From Talinum fruticosum (taxonomy: Eukaryota > Streptophyta > Magnoliopsida > Caryophyllales > Talinaceae): a stretch of DNA of 64,000 bases. The stretch is taken from positions 4,836,001 through 4,900,000 of the forward strand of contig JAITYX010000010.1 of assembly GCA_021018815.1 (NCBI GenBank), read 5' to 3'. Every line of letters starts with the position of its first letter. The first letter of the stretch is position 1. The notes beneath the pieces were generated by a model. The model did no database searches. It worked only from the letters and a program-made list of their open reading frames with translations, and was not told the origin of the DNA. The translations under genes were made by a program, and so were the position numbers. Below are positions 1 to 10,757 of this stretch, piece after piece.

Positions 1-290
1 TCTAGCAACTGGTGCAAAGGTTTCCCCACAATCAATTCCTTATTTTTGATTGTAACCTTGAGCCACAAGTCTAGCCTTATTTCGACTACCAACCCATCCT
101 CATCCAATTTGTTCTTGAAAACCCATTTAGTTCCTATGAATGGGTGGTCGGAAGGTCGTTTGGTCAAATTCCGGACTTGGTTTCTTTTAAATTGATTAAG
201 TTCCTCTTGCATGGCCTCGATCCATTTAGGTTCATTTAGGGCCTCGAGTACATTTTTGGCTTCAGTTAATGATATGAATGTAGTGAATGC
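1..290 (-). pseudogene. Copia reverse transcriptase, N-terminal fragment (SIRE-A)
   Basis: Minus-strand translation shows the start of a copia RT: a WVEAM-like acidic lead-in, then the conserved GTKWVFKNKLDE block and a VGKPLHQLL-like stretch, close to the same blocks in SIRE-B (about 19130-19400), SIRE-C (28800-29050) and SIRE-D (46740-46900). The catalytic YVDD lies off the left edge. Several frames are needed to follow it, so it is a pseudogene piece. Confidence 0.8.
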
Positions 291-559
291 ACATAGATTT
301 TACAAAGAAGAGCGAGTTCTTACCCCACTGTTGATGTCGGACAAGATGTTCTCGAGTGGGTGGCTCGAAGCATATTTGAATGGTTTACCTGTTCTCCGGT
401 TCACCGGATTTGAGGGTTGAACTGGTTGATCTTCGATGATCTCGATCCGATTGCGCTTGCTCATCTAATTGACCTTCGATATTCCGAGCTGGCTCTTGAG
501 CTAGTTCGATCCGAATCATGATATTCGAGCTGCCTCATTCTGCGATGCTTTCTTTTGAC

Positions 560-1530
560 TCTGTCCGAGCTCAGCTTCACTAAGATCATCTTCATCTCGA
601 CTAAGTTTCAAATCCGAGAACGTTGACTTACTTGGTTTTCATTGATCAAACTCATCAAACACAATGTGGATGCTTTCTTCCACTTTGTTAGTTCTTTTAT
701 TGAAAATGCGATATGCTTTACTATGAGATGAATAACGAAGAAAGATACCTTCATCTGAATGAGAATCAAACTTGGTCGAGTGATCCTTACCATTATTGTG
801 AACATAGCACTTACATCGAAGGGTTTGAAGTATGAGATGTTTCGTTTCTTTCCCTTGTAGAGTTCGGATGGAGTTTTCTTCAAAATGGGTCCGATGAGGC
901 ATCTGTTTAGTGTGTAGTTTGCTTGTGTTGATCGCCTCAACCCGGAAATAGTAAGGCGGATCGTGTTCAATCATCATTTTCCTTCCTATTTCTTAAAGAG
1001 TTATGTTCTTTCTATCTACTACCCCATTCTGTTGAGGAGTTCTTAGTGCTGAGAAGTTGTGGGAGATGTCATTCTTGTTGTAGAACTCTGCAAATTCCGA
1101 GTAATCGAACTCCCTTCCATGGTTAGTTAGAATTCTTCCGATCCGAGTGCGGGACTCTACTTGAATTTTTCTGCAGAGCTTGCTCGAACTCTTTGAAGGC
1201 TTCATTTTTGTGCTTAAGAAAACACACCCGGGTAATTCGTAAGTAGTCATCAACAACCACAAGTGCATAAGATTTACCTTTGAGACTCTTTACAAGGATT
1301 TCAACACATAAATCCATATTCAACATTTCAAGCACTTTGGATGTGGAGACAGGTTTAAGAGATTTGAAAGATGATCCGACCTGTTTCCCTTTTGTGCATG
1401 CTTCATAGATTTTATCTTTCTTAAAGGCACGATTAGGTAAACCTCCGACTAAACTATGAGATACAAGGTTTTTAACAGTATGCATACTAACATGACCTAG
1501 TCTACGATGCCATGTCCAAGAATCATCATG
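560..1530 (-). pseudogene. Copia integrase with GAG-pre-integrase zinc finger (SIRE-A)
   Basis: Two overlapping minus-strand frames (roughly 1530-1120 and 1270-640) together give a copia integrase. The N-terminal part has the HHCC-type zinc region, ending in KIYEACTKGKQ near 1390-1420. The core has the first Asp in a DLCVE motif (about 1310), the DDY motif (about 1245), the second catalytic Asp region in NHGREFDYSEF (about 1100), and the Glu-proximal TPQQNGVV motif (about 1035). The C-terminal GYSSHSKAYRIFNKRT block follows near 700. It would insert the cDNA into chromosomal DNA. Frameshifts near 1130-1270 and 970 break it. Confidence 0.88.
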
Positions 1531-1649
1531 TAGTGATTTAAACAGGATAAATTATGACTTGGATCGAAAGAGGAATAGTGTAGGTATTACCCGATCTCTT
1601 ACCCGAGAGCTTAGTCTCTTTGGTGATTGCATCATAAATATAGCAATTT

Positions 1650-1925
1650 GTCCGAGTGAACCTTACCTCTTGACCTTTATAGCACAAGTTGAGAGATGCT
1701 TGAGTAGATTGTACTTTAATCCCTTGACAACATAGACTGGGTTAACCAGGTTATCTCCTTTTCCAATCTTTCTTATTCCAACTATCTTGCCCTTAAAAGT
1801 GACTTTGCCTCCTTTGTAACCTTCTAACTCGGAAAAGAGTCTTGAATGTCCCGACATGTTGCGTGAGCATCCACTGTCTAGGTACCAAAGACCCTTTGTC
1901 TTTTTCGAGTTACCTGCAAGTCAAA
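1650..1925 (-). pseudogene. Copia aspartic protease region (SIRE-A)
   Basis: On the minus strand the sequence WYLDSGCSRNMSGH is encoded around 1855-1890. This is the active-site D-S-G of copia proteases at 1870-1878, followed by the family-typical GGKVTFKGK and VYVVKGLKYNLL blocks. It would cleave the Gag-Pol polyprotein. This is the only one of the four SIRE copies here that keeps D-S-G: SIRE-B has D-G-G, C has D-N-G and D has N-S-G. The flanking reading frame is not continuous with gag or integrase. Confidence 0.82.
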
Positions 1926-2759
1926 AACACACTAACCCTTCTCACTTCCTCTAATGAACCCAAGCAAGTCCCTTTACTCGTGGTCCTTTTCTAAGGAAGA
2001 AGACTCTTGGGAATCGAGATTTGAATAACTTTGGGTTTGGTCCGATTCTGAGTCTTCTTTTAGAAAACTAAGTCTCGTGTCTCTTTCTTTTGAAAATCAT
2101 TTCTTTCATAAACGGGTGGAGAAGGTCTTCTCTTATAAACTGTTCAGGCTCAATCATCCTTTCATTTTTATGAATAGGACCATTCTCAGCCTTCCCGAAC
2201 TTCACAATTCTGGAACCATTTTTTAAAATATATGAGTAGGAATTTGATTCCTCCTCTTTGTTAAAACCAAGTCCTTCCTTTACGAAGGAGACACATTAAG
2301 AGCCTAGAAGCATGTCAAGTTTTTCCGACCTTGAGTAAATTTCAAAACAAGCTCTTGAGATTCATTGAGCTTTTATTTCGGATACTCATTTTCTCTTCGA
2401 GTGTCTCGGACTCAATCTCATTAGTTTGAGTACTAGTCTTGAGTTGTCTTAGAGTAAGCCTCGGCTTTTCCAATTCATTTTCCAAACTAATGCTCTCGAG
2501 AGGCCGGAGACTCAAGTTGTTGATTGAATTGAGAAGAATCAGAATTGGACTTTTCTTCCAAAGTGAAAATATATTTAGCTAAATCAACTTTGGAGAACTT
2601 AAGAAAGTATTCGATTACCTCCCGAGGATTTGTCTCCTCAATGTCTAAGTTGTCGAGTCCGACTCGATTCGACTTCCGAGTCTTATAGTTCCATCGGACA
2701 CTTTGAGTCGTCCGAGTCTTCATCTTCTTGAGATGAATCTTCATCTTTCCATGTGGCCA
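1926..2759 (-). other. Gag C-terminal extension / gag-protease linker (SIRE-A)
   Basis: No complete gene. Fragmentary minus-strand frames encode a Lys/Glu-rich, coiled-coil-like stretch (for example 2487-2744), followed by a Lys/Arg-rich stretch before the protease. The equivalent segments of SIRE-B (16641-17450) and SIRE-D (48460-49200) match. Long coiled-coil Gag extensions are typical of Sireviruses. Confidence 0.6.
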
Positions 2760-3746
2760 TCATAGCCTTCTTCTTCTTTCTATCCCTTTTTCTTCTTAGA
2801 CGAGTCTTTCACGATATGATCTTTGCTGCCACATTCAAAACAGACCGAGTTCTTAGTTAAAGATAACTTTGAAGGGGATGAGTGTTTACCTTTTCTCGTC
2901 CTTTTTATCTTTCTTGTAGAACTCTTCTCTTAGCCTTTTCTCCCATTTCTTGTGCTTCATCATTCTTTTGAAGCCTCGAGCAATGAGTTCCATGGGATCT
3001 TCTTCTTAATCTAAGGAACTCAGATTTTCTCCTCTACTTTCCGAGGCTTTCAGCTGCAGTGGTCTTTTTGGTGCCGACCTCAGCATCCTCTTCTTCCGGA
3101 TGGATTTCATGGGTAAGAAGCTTCCCAATCGGTTCGTTTGGCTTTAGTTGAGAGAGATTCTGAGCTTCCTCGATGGTTGTCACCTTGGGACCCCATCTTC
3201 TCTTGGGTAGACTTCTTAGAATTTTTCCGCACATTTCTTCATGGGAAATCTTTCTACCGAGAGATCCGAGATTGTTGGTAATCTCGGTGAAGCGTATAAA
3301 CATCCGAGTGATGTTTTCTTCGATTCCATCTTGAACAACTCATATTTGTGAAGATATTGACTTATCTTCACTTGTCTTACTTGGCTTGTTCCTTCATATG
3401 TGTTGACAAGAGTGTCCCACGCATACTTACCTATGTCACAGTCGACACTATTATATTCTTCTAAGTTGATGGCGCACATCGGAATGTTCATTGCTTTAAA
3501 GTTCTTTCGAACTTTTCCGCCTCTTCGAGTGGTGTACTCGAACTTTGCTTTAGGCACAGGTCTTGTATCTTCCATCTTCATTGGATTGTAATTGCCTTCT
3601 TGTATGATGTTCCATACATCTTCATCATGGTCTAGCAGAAAGCATTCCATTAGCTTCTTCCAGAGTGCACGAAATTTGATCCTTTGAACTTAGGTGGTCT
3701 CGCTGGAAGATCTTCCTTCATCGAACTCTCCATTGTTCCGAGCCAT
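2760..3746 (-). pseudogene. Copia Gag (SIRE-A)
   Basis: The start codon (minus strand, 3744-3746) opens MARNNGEFDEG, placed about 45 bases inside the primer site, and the same start region is recognisable in SIRE-C and D. The capsid part follows in two frames: MECFLLDHDEDVWNIIQ near 3650, a WDTLVNTYEGTSQV block near 3400, and an ISHEEMCGKILRSLP block near 3220. A C-X2-C-X4-H zinc knuckle (CFECGSKDH) lies at about 2817-2850, but the final Cys is replaced by Ser. Gag would form the virus-like particle and package RNA. A frameshift near 3300 and further stops make this a pseudogene. Confidence 0.9.
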
Positions 3747-3792
3747 TTGATCTTTAGACCTTTAGGTTGTTAGACCCTTTCTGAAAGGCTAG

Positions 3793-3804
3793 GCTATGAT
3801 ACCA
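3793..3804 (-). promoter_or_regulatory. Primer binding site, initiator Met-tRNA type (SIRE-A)
   Basis: Minus-strand TGGTATCATAGC lies two bases inside the LTR end. The plant initiator-Met PBS is TGGTATCAGAGC, so this is one or two changes away. It primes minus-strand cDNA synthesis. Confidence 0.85.
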
Positions 3805-3806
3805 AT

Positions 3807-5279
3807 TGAAGGTTTTCTCTTAGAGAGTCTTAATCACCCTAGAGAGGGGGTGAATGGGTGATGAGGAAATTTTAACAAACTCGGAAGATTTTCGCTTCAA
3901 AAGAACAATCAAGACAGTTTGAGTCTAGATTGGACTCGAAAAGTCCGAACTCATATATACGTAGAAACCCTCTTGGGGTAGAAAACCACAGCCAGTGCTA
4001 GTCCAAGCACCAAGTCAAATCCACTATTTCGAATCCACAAAATACAGCAGATCGACTCAATGAGAATTGCTCCCTTAAACAATTCTTTAACGAGTTTTCC
4101 TAGACTCGAAATTCCTTTATATAATCTAGCACTTCCTAACTGAGATAACCTTTACAGCTACGGACAACTTAGCTGAGTTAATCCTTACAACTCAGTCAAG
4201 GGACCTTACTTAGAAAGTAAGTAAGAGTATGTAATCGATTACGAGACTTTACAACTCGGAAAGCATGAATTACAAGCTAAGAGTTGTAAATAGAAGATTA
4301 AGTATGAATACAATTACTTTTGCTTAAGTAATGTGTATTGACAATATGTCCAAGCAATCTTTAAGTCTTGAGAGCTGGCTTCTATTTATAGATGACCAAG
4401 CAAATTAGCCGTTATGACTAATTTCCGAACAAAAGTCCTTTGTGACCGTTGTAATGGTTCTTCTTAGTCGCTTAGAAAAGATCCGTTGAGATGTTAATGT
4501 TTTACAACGGTTTGTGACTCCTAAGGATACTCCAATCAGCTGGTGGTGTCTAAATAGTAAGGTGGAAACCACCGTTGAGCTTAGCGTTGAAGGTTTCCAG
4601 TTTTGGAAGTAGACAATCTTGACACAACCTCTAGGCCTTATTCGAAGTAGAAAAGCCTTGTTTGTTGGTGATTGACGACTTGAAGCCGATTACTTTTATA
4701 AATAAAAAAGAGATAACCTCGTTTTGATGACCTACAAAAGTAAATAATTTTGGTTCTCAAAGTATAAAATACTTTGGTCTAAGATTAGGCATAGATAATA
4801 ATTTAATTAGGATAATTAAGTGCATAATTATCTCAGGCCTAGAAGAGTGGAATTTTTGAGTCTAATATTCATTATACTCAAATTCCATCGAGTAAGTCTT
4901 AGGAAAGATTAAGTTGTAAGAGTGAAAACATCAAAGTATAAGTACTTGATCTAGAAAAATAATTGTTAAACAAATGTGCTGACTTAGAAAGTCGAATTAA
5001 CGTTGTAATTCACTTTACTTCAAGATATGCAGTCGAACTCGGATATGAAGTGTTAGAGAGATTATTTGAACATGCGGTAGATTTGAGTAGTGTCCGAGTG
5101 ACTCGAAACATCGAGTGTGAGATGATAGATGAAAATGAGTTTTCCGAGTCAGTCAAAATCGAATGAAAACATATGCAATAATACTCGGAATAACTTGTAA
5201 TCAAAGCAAACGAGGGAAGAGGTTTGTACCAATCTTTGGTAGTACTCAAAATGGTATAGTTTCCGAGTCCGAGTCTTCA
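3807..5279 (-). repeat. 5' LTR of SIRE-A
   Basis: About 1.47 kb, bounded by the short inverted repeat TGAAG...CTTCA (minus strand TGAAGACTCGG at 5279, CTTCA at 3807). It aligns throughout with the LTRs of SIRE-B (23158-24581) and SIRE-D (42449-43873). A TATA box (TATAAATA on the minus strand) lies at 4383-4390 in the same context as in the other copies (ctataaatagaagcc-like). The LTR therefore carries the element's promoter. The plus-strand sequence beyond 5280 is gypsy leader. Confidence 0.93.
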
Positions 5280-7442
5280 ATGGCATGGAAGATCCTCTTT
5301 TAAAGTAACGATGTTGGTGACCTCCCCGATGCTGATGTGGTGCTTTATGTTGCTTCATGCTTAAAGCTACTTGATGCTTGATGCTTAATGCTGCTTGATT
5401 GAATAATTCCTTATAGGGTGCTTTGTTATTTAATTTTTATATTTTTAGGAGTTTGACTCATGCAAAAGAGATGGATGCAAGACTTTATTCCTAAAACAAA
5501 TGCATTCTTTTATTAAGATGATGCAAAAAAGTTTAAAAAGACGAAGACAAAATTACAATTTAGCCCCCACTCCCTAAAGTAAAGCCTAAAGAAGGGTAGG
5601 TCACTTGAACTGCGATGTAATGATGCTCGATGGACCGTGCTCCTAACGGTTTGATGTTGGATCAGATTGGCATGCTTTTTGATTGATTTATGCTTTTCCC
5701 GATTAGTTTCTACTCCTATGGATAGGGCAAAGCGGCTTTGATTTTGAGAATAGGAAATGGAAGTTGGAAATAAGATTAGGTTTGGGGGCGGACCTCATGG
5801 GCTTCCTACGTATCCACTATAACGGAAATCGAGGCCTTCGTAGTTCAAAAAAGAAAAGTAATTTGGGTTTGGTTTTTTTTTTTTTTGGAAAGCAGGAAAG
5901 AGAAATAAACATACAATGGATAAGGAAAAGGGGAAAAAGCAAGCATTGTTGGTATCCTTGATGAGTGATGGGCTCATTGGATGATCTTCTAGGTAGATGG
6001 GACTTAAGTGCTTCACGCGAGGAAAGACTGGTCCTAGGAGAAAAGAAAATAATATGCTCTATTATTTAGATGCACACAAAGGGATGCAAAACAAATGGAA
6101 AGGAACGTATGCATTATGTTATGCCTTAATTTGGGATGATTCTATGATTTGGTTAGTGCGAGAACTAAAATACATAGATGATTAATCCTAATGGAAGATG
6201 AATTTGATTTTAGCTAATGCAAAAATGAAATGAATGGACTTACCCTAATTGAGGTGATTTTTAATTTGGCTAATGCGAAAATAAATGGACTCACCCTAAT
6301 TGAGATAAATTTGAATTGGCTTATGCAAAATGAATGGACTCGCCCTAATTGGGATGAAATTTAAATTGGCTAATGCAAAATGAAATGTAAGATTGGACTC
6401 ACCTATTCTGAGTTGAAATTTGAATTGGGTTAATGCAAAATGATGGATTCACCCTAATTGGGATGAAATTTATTTTGGCTAATGCAAAAATGAAATGAAT
6501 GGACTAACCTTAATTGAGATGATTTGGACTTTTGATTAAATGCAAATGAAAATAAAAAATGGACCAATCTTAAAAGGATAGAAAAATATTTGGACTTTTG
6601 GCTAAATGCAAATGGAAATGCAAAATGGACTGACCTTAAAAGGAGAGAAAAATGTTTGGATTTTTCGCTAAATGCAAAATGGACTCACCTATTTGAAATG
6701 AAATTTATTTTGGCTAATGCAAAATGGACTCACCTATTTGAGATGATTTGACTTTAGCTAAATGCAAAAAGGAAATGCAAATATGGACTCACCTATTTTG
6801 AGATGATTTTAATTTGGCTAAATTAAAAAATGAATGCAAATATGGAATGAATGGACTTAAAAGGGAAAGGTGATTTTGGCTTTGGCTACAAATGCACATA
6901 TTGGACCGACTCAATTTTTTTTTTTTTTTGGCACCCATATAATGATTATTCAGCACTCCTTACCTATCCCTAAAGGCTCACAAGCAGAAGATTAAATCTA
7001 AAACACAGACACTCATTCAAGCATGCAAATGAAGAGGGAGACCACCAAATATTCAATAGTTCTATGGTCAAAGAGTTTAAGAGTTTGGATACATGGTGAC
7101 ACGTAGTCCAAGAATTTGTCTCCCATGGGTTGCACGGATAAGGATACCAACCAGAATTCTCGGTGCCTCTCGGTGAACCAAAGGGTTTAGCCCAAGAGTG
7201 TGTGCTACAAGGGAGGAGGTACCATTTCCTCAAGCAATGAGGCCTAGTTGAGTCTTCCTAAAGGAACCAGGTGGGAGCCTCTCTCCGGAAAGGGCTAGCG
7301 GGGGTACAATAAAGTTTTCCTAGTGGTCCCAAACAATATTTAAACTAGTTCAAAGGTTGCTAAATGTGGGATGTCTAATGCAAGCACATCATTAGAAACA
7401 CACTACTCAAATTTTCAAGTTTCGCCCTCTTAATAAATGACT
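5280..7442 (-). other. 5' leader of Tat-1, non-coding
   Basis: No convincing gene. The first 0.7 kb (5280-5960) matches 63306-63930 in Tat-3, including the block with attcttttattaagatgatg and a purine/T-rich run near 5872-5888. The middle (6190-6890) is a tandem repeat array, and a poly-T tract lies near 6914-6930. The rest (6930-7442) shows only short random-looking frames. Long leaders with tandem repeats are common in Tat/Ogre elements. Confidence 0.65.
6190..6890. repeat. Degenerate tandem repeats, about 45-65 bp, about 12 units
   Basis: A repeated unit of the form ggctaatgcaaaatgaa-tggactcaccctaattgagatga-ttt recurs about a dozen times with unit lengths of roughly 45 to 65 bases. Unit starts can be followed by the recurring gctaatgca / gctaaatgca. 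Later units (about 6540-6660) carry a cttaaaagga variant in place of cctaattgag. The array lies within the Tat-1 leader. Confidence 0.85.
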
Positions 7443-7463
7443 ATCCCCGGTGGAGTCGTCACT
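7443..7463 (-). promoter_or_regulatory. Primer-binding-site-like sequence of Tat-1
   Basis: Directly after the LTR on the minus strand comes GTGACGACTCCACCGGGGAT. It resembles the TGGCGACTC...GGGGA sequence found next to the LTR in Ogre/Tat elements, with one or two changes at the start. This supports both the lineage and the LTR border. Confidence 0.6.
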
Positions 7464-7464
7464 A

Positions 7465-10400
7465 TGGGAACCACCGTCGGTCGGGGCCTTCCCTACTTGT
7501 GTCGAGTCTCTTTTCTAAAGATATGATTTTGAAGATGGTTTTTACAAAGTTGATTTTGGAATGTGGGGATGAACCTTTTATTAAGATTTCTGAATTTTAT
7601 TAAATTTGATTTAAAGCGAATTAGGCAAAGTTTGATCGACGGTTTTATTCATTATTTTATATTAGTAATTATTTTCGAAGTACAAGAATATTATTTCTTA
7701 ACCGAACGATAAATAAAATTAGGGTTTTGAATCTTCCGTAAGGCTTTAGGGCCGGATCGGTGTGAAAACGGCAATGCGGACCAAAGCCCCGCCTACTGGC
7801 CACTCGGTGCAAGCGGCGGCCTGCACCCGGTGGTGGCCGACGCCATCCGGAACCTAAGGCTTAGGAGATCAGCCTCTGCCTCTACCCTGGATGGTAGATA
7901 CAAGAACCTATTTTCTTACTATTCGATCGGAAATAGTAGGGAAGCAGATTAATAAAAGTAAATCGAAAAGAGGGAGTCGTCGGTTAATTTTTAGGAAAGA
8001 AAAACTAACAAAAACAAAATAAAAAATTTGCTCTTCCAATCTTAGTATGGGAAACTAAGACTGAAAGAGGCTAAAAATGACTCCATCGGTCTTTCACCGG
8101 AGAATCGGATTCGGTAGCGAGGATACAAAACATAGGGATAAACCCTTCTGTTCCTCCCGTCTGTAGATGGCCATTACTAGTTCGAGTAATGAATTAAAAT
8201 AATGTACAAAAGCAAGCAATCAACAACATGGGATAAAGAATTAAAGCAACCAAAACATAATTATGAAAGCGATAAAGGAAGAAATAAAGAAAGCGAGTAA
8301 AGAAAGAAAAGCAAAGCGAAAACGAAAAGAAAAGGCGAGCGAAAAGAAAAAAAGTAGAAAACTAAAAGATTACATCGGGCGGGGAGGAATTAAAAGCGAT
8401 ACATCGTTTGTCCACAATACGAAAAGCAATAAAGAAAACATATAAATAAAATAAACTATTAAAGATCGAATCTGTGCCCTCGGGTTGTCCCACTGTTGAT
8501 CCGGATCTCATATCTAGATCTCTTTACTCAATGGTGGTCAATTGAAAGGGGTTTTTGTGAGTTTTTGTAGAGATAGGTAGGCGGATGTATGGCTGATGGA
8601 TTTTAGGGATCGGATGTAGGGAGTATGATGGATGTAGAGAAGGCATAGGCTGGAAAGGGACTAAGAGACTAGGATACCAAATAGAGTAGACACTGGCAAA
8701 AATTGACCCGACTCAAAAATCCGACCCGAACCCGCTCGAAAATTTTGGGTTTTGCACACAATTTTCTCAAATCATCCTTGAATAAAATCAAACCCAAAAA
8801 CCCGTAAATTAGCAGGTCAAACCCGACCCGAATCCGTTCGACCCGTTGGGTCAAGGCAATAAAAACAACAATTTAAGCTTTGTTACTTATTGATTGAATG
8901 TTTTATGCACATTATATGATTTTTCTTTCACTTTATCACTCTTTTAATAACGAGTTATTTATCATATCACATCATTTGGAGATACATTACATATTTATCG
9001 CAATCATTTACAAACGAAAATTAATACTATTTCATTTCTCAAACTTCTTTCTCATGAAAAAGCACTATGTACAAAAATTACACATAGTTAATTTCAATAA
9101 AAATATGTTTGGATTCGAATAATATGATATATTAAAAATATTAAAAGTGCACAAGTTATACTTTTGTATTTTTGGTGAAATGCATATATCGAGTGACATC
9201 TTAAATAATATACTTTGATCTTATAGAAATAATATTATTATAATAATGTAAAATTTAATGTTATACTTAAAAATAATAATGTTATTTTATTATAAATCTC
9301 TAATTCTTATTTATTTGAAACTATTCTAGTTGTGCTTGAAACATAACATCTAGGATAGGTGATGGGGCGAGTTAAAACAAAGTCAAATTTTTGATAGTGA
9401 ATAAAATGGGTCGGTTACGCCTACCAAAGTAAACTCTTTTTCAATATGTTTTAAAATGCAGTAAATGTGCATATAAAACTCCTTAGTATAATAGAAAAGG
9501 TAAAATAAACATCGGAACCTTAAACCAATTTTAACATAACAAGTAGTCATTATTCAACCCACTATTGACTCAACCTTCCATTGGTCTTATTTGAACGGGT
9601 CAAGCGGTCAATCTGCTCTACTCAATGGGGTTTTCAAACAAATATCATAATGAAAGTTTTGAATATTTTTGAATATTTTTCTTAAAAAACACAAATACTA
9701 TATTTTTCGACGAAATATGGGCAATTTTAAGCAAAAACAATATACTAAATTTTATAATTAAAAAATAACTTATAAGAAAGGTGGTCTCAACCGGTTGGGT
9801 CGACTCGAAACCCGTATAACTCTGATATACGACGGCTCGTATTTTACCGGAACCCGAAAAACACCGACCCATATTTTACCCGAACCCATAAACACCCGAC
9901 CTATATTTAACTCGCCCGCCTGAATTCACAAGTCTAAAAGAGAGTATTCGGTAGCTCTTAGGCGAGTTTCGATAGCGTGATGCTAAGGCAGGAAGCCAGT
10001 ATGGGAATGAGAGCCAAGGCTCTTTATTTATAGGGAGAGGTTAGGTCAAGGAAGTGACCTAGGGTTAGCTCGGCCAACTATCCAAAAGCGGCAGCAAAAA
10101 CTAGGCCAACATCAAAGTGATAAGACCGGATAAGGCAAAGGATATAACTGGATAGGATCCGGTTCATGACGTCGGCCACTAAGGGGGTGTTGCCTAGGGT
10201 TTTGTGCCCTAGCATGCTTCCAAGGGAGTATTCGGGGCAAAACGTAACGTTCCACTTAAGGTTTTGGGATGGCAGGCGCTGGCCATAGCACATTTCCAAA
10301 ATGGAAAGTTTTCATTTTTGGCGGGTTTCATTTTTATGTGCGATGCATGCTCCTAGTTTTAGGTGGACTGTCTTAGAGCCTAAAGGCAGCACTTTGATGC

Positions 10401-10757
10401 TTCGATCATGAAATGCAGCATCTAACGTCGTCTTGAGGTCTTCAACTCCTTGTCTAATTGGACAAAGTAAAACGCAGTGTTTTGAGGCCGGAATTCCCTG
10501 GTACACGACCACTGGACTCTGTTGTCTCTGGAGGCTTGGCCCAACCTTGGATTGTCCAGAAAGAAAAGGGTATTTTTGGATCGATCCAAGGCAAAGGGCT
10601 ATTTATGTGGTGATGGGGGTTATTTGTGGTTTATCGGCTTCGTCGCACCAATCAAACACAGTCCATGATCCAAATCCTCAAACAGGACTCAAGATTTTAT
10701 CATCGGGCCAACAAATAAATAAAATAGAAAAAGGACGACACTTTTTTGGTGTCTACA
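7465..10757 (-). repeat. 5' LTR of Tat-1, split by hAT-2
   Basis: On the minus strand the LTR begins TGTAGACACC at 10757 and ends GGTTCCCA at 7465. Without the 1.25-kb hAT-2 insertion it is about 2.0 kb, close to the 1.93-kb Tat-3 LTR. A minus-strand TATA box (TATAAATA, 10025-10032) sits in the same relative place as in Tat-3 (53081-53088). A Lys-codon-like purine-rich run (8255-8440) is an LTR feature also seen at 35500-35620 and 52560-52640. It is not a gene. Confidence 0.85.
8687..9936. mobile_element. hAT-2: non-autonomous hAT-like DNA element
   Basis: A 1.25-kb insertion with ends TAGACACTGG (left) and, read inward from the right, TAGACTTGTG. It is flanked by an 8-bp near-perfect target duplication (AAATAGAG at 8679-8686, AAAGAGAG at 9937-9944, 7 of 8). 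Removing it restores the LTR sequence ccaaatagagtattcg, comparable to the other Tat LTRs. Both subterminal regions are rich in repeated GACCCGA/ACCCG motifs, as is usual for hAT ends. The middle is AT-rich without a transposase. Confidence 0.75.

Larger units (their letters stand above)
1..5279 (-). mobile_element. SIRE-A: Ty1/copia Sirevirus-type LTR retrotransposon, partial
   Basis: A minus-strand copia element whose 3' half lies left of the window. Reading on the minus strand from 5279 it has a 5' LTR, a Met-tRNA-type primer site, gag, protease, integrase and the start of reverse transcriptase. The order protease-integrase-RT is diagnostic of Ty1/copia. The close relatives SIRE-B, C and D in this window, which also carry an env-like ORF after pol, place it in the Sirevirus lineage. 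It is inserted in the 5' leader of Tat-1: the gypsy sequence resumes at 5280 and matches the leader of Tat-3 at about 63306. The left target duplication is outside the window. Coding is broken by frameshifts and stops. Confidence 0.93.
5280..10757 (-). mobile_element. Tat-1: Ty3/gypsy Tat/Retand-type retrotransposon, 5' end only
   Basis: Minus-strand element whose 5' LTR (7465-10757) sits at its right end, next to a primer-site-like sequence and a 2.2-kb leader (5280-7442). Its leader is homologous to 63306-64000 upstream of the Tat-3 pol, and its LTR to 34730-36005 and 51783-53715. No gag or pol is visible before SIRE-A interrupts it at 5280; the rest should lie left of the window. Its right end abuts a truncated SIRE LTR, so Tat-1 appears to have inserted into the 5' LTR of SIRE-C. 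Confidence 0.85.

Noticed and set aside
8263..8445. Lys-rich 60-residue frame
   Set aside because: The same purine-rich run occurs in the other Tat LTRs (35525-35570 and 52560-52640), so it is LTR sequence.
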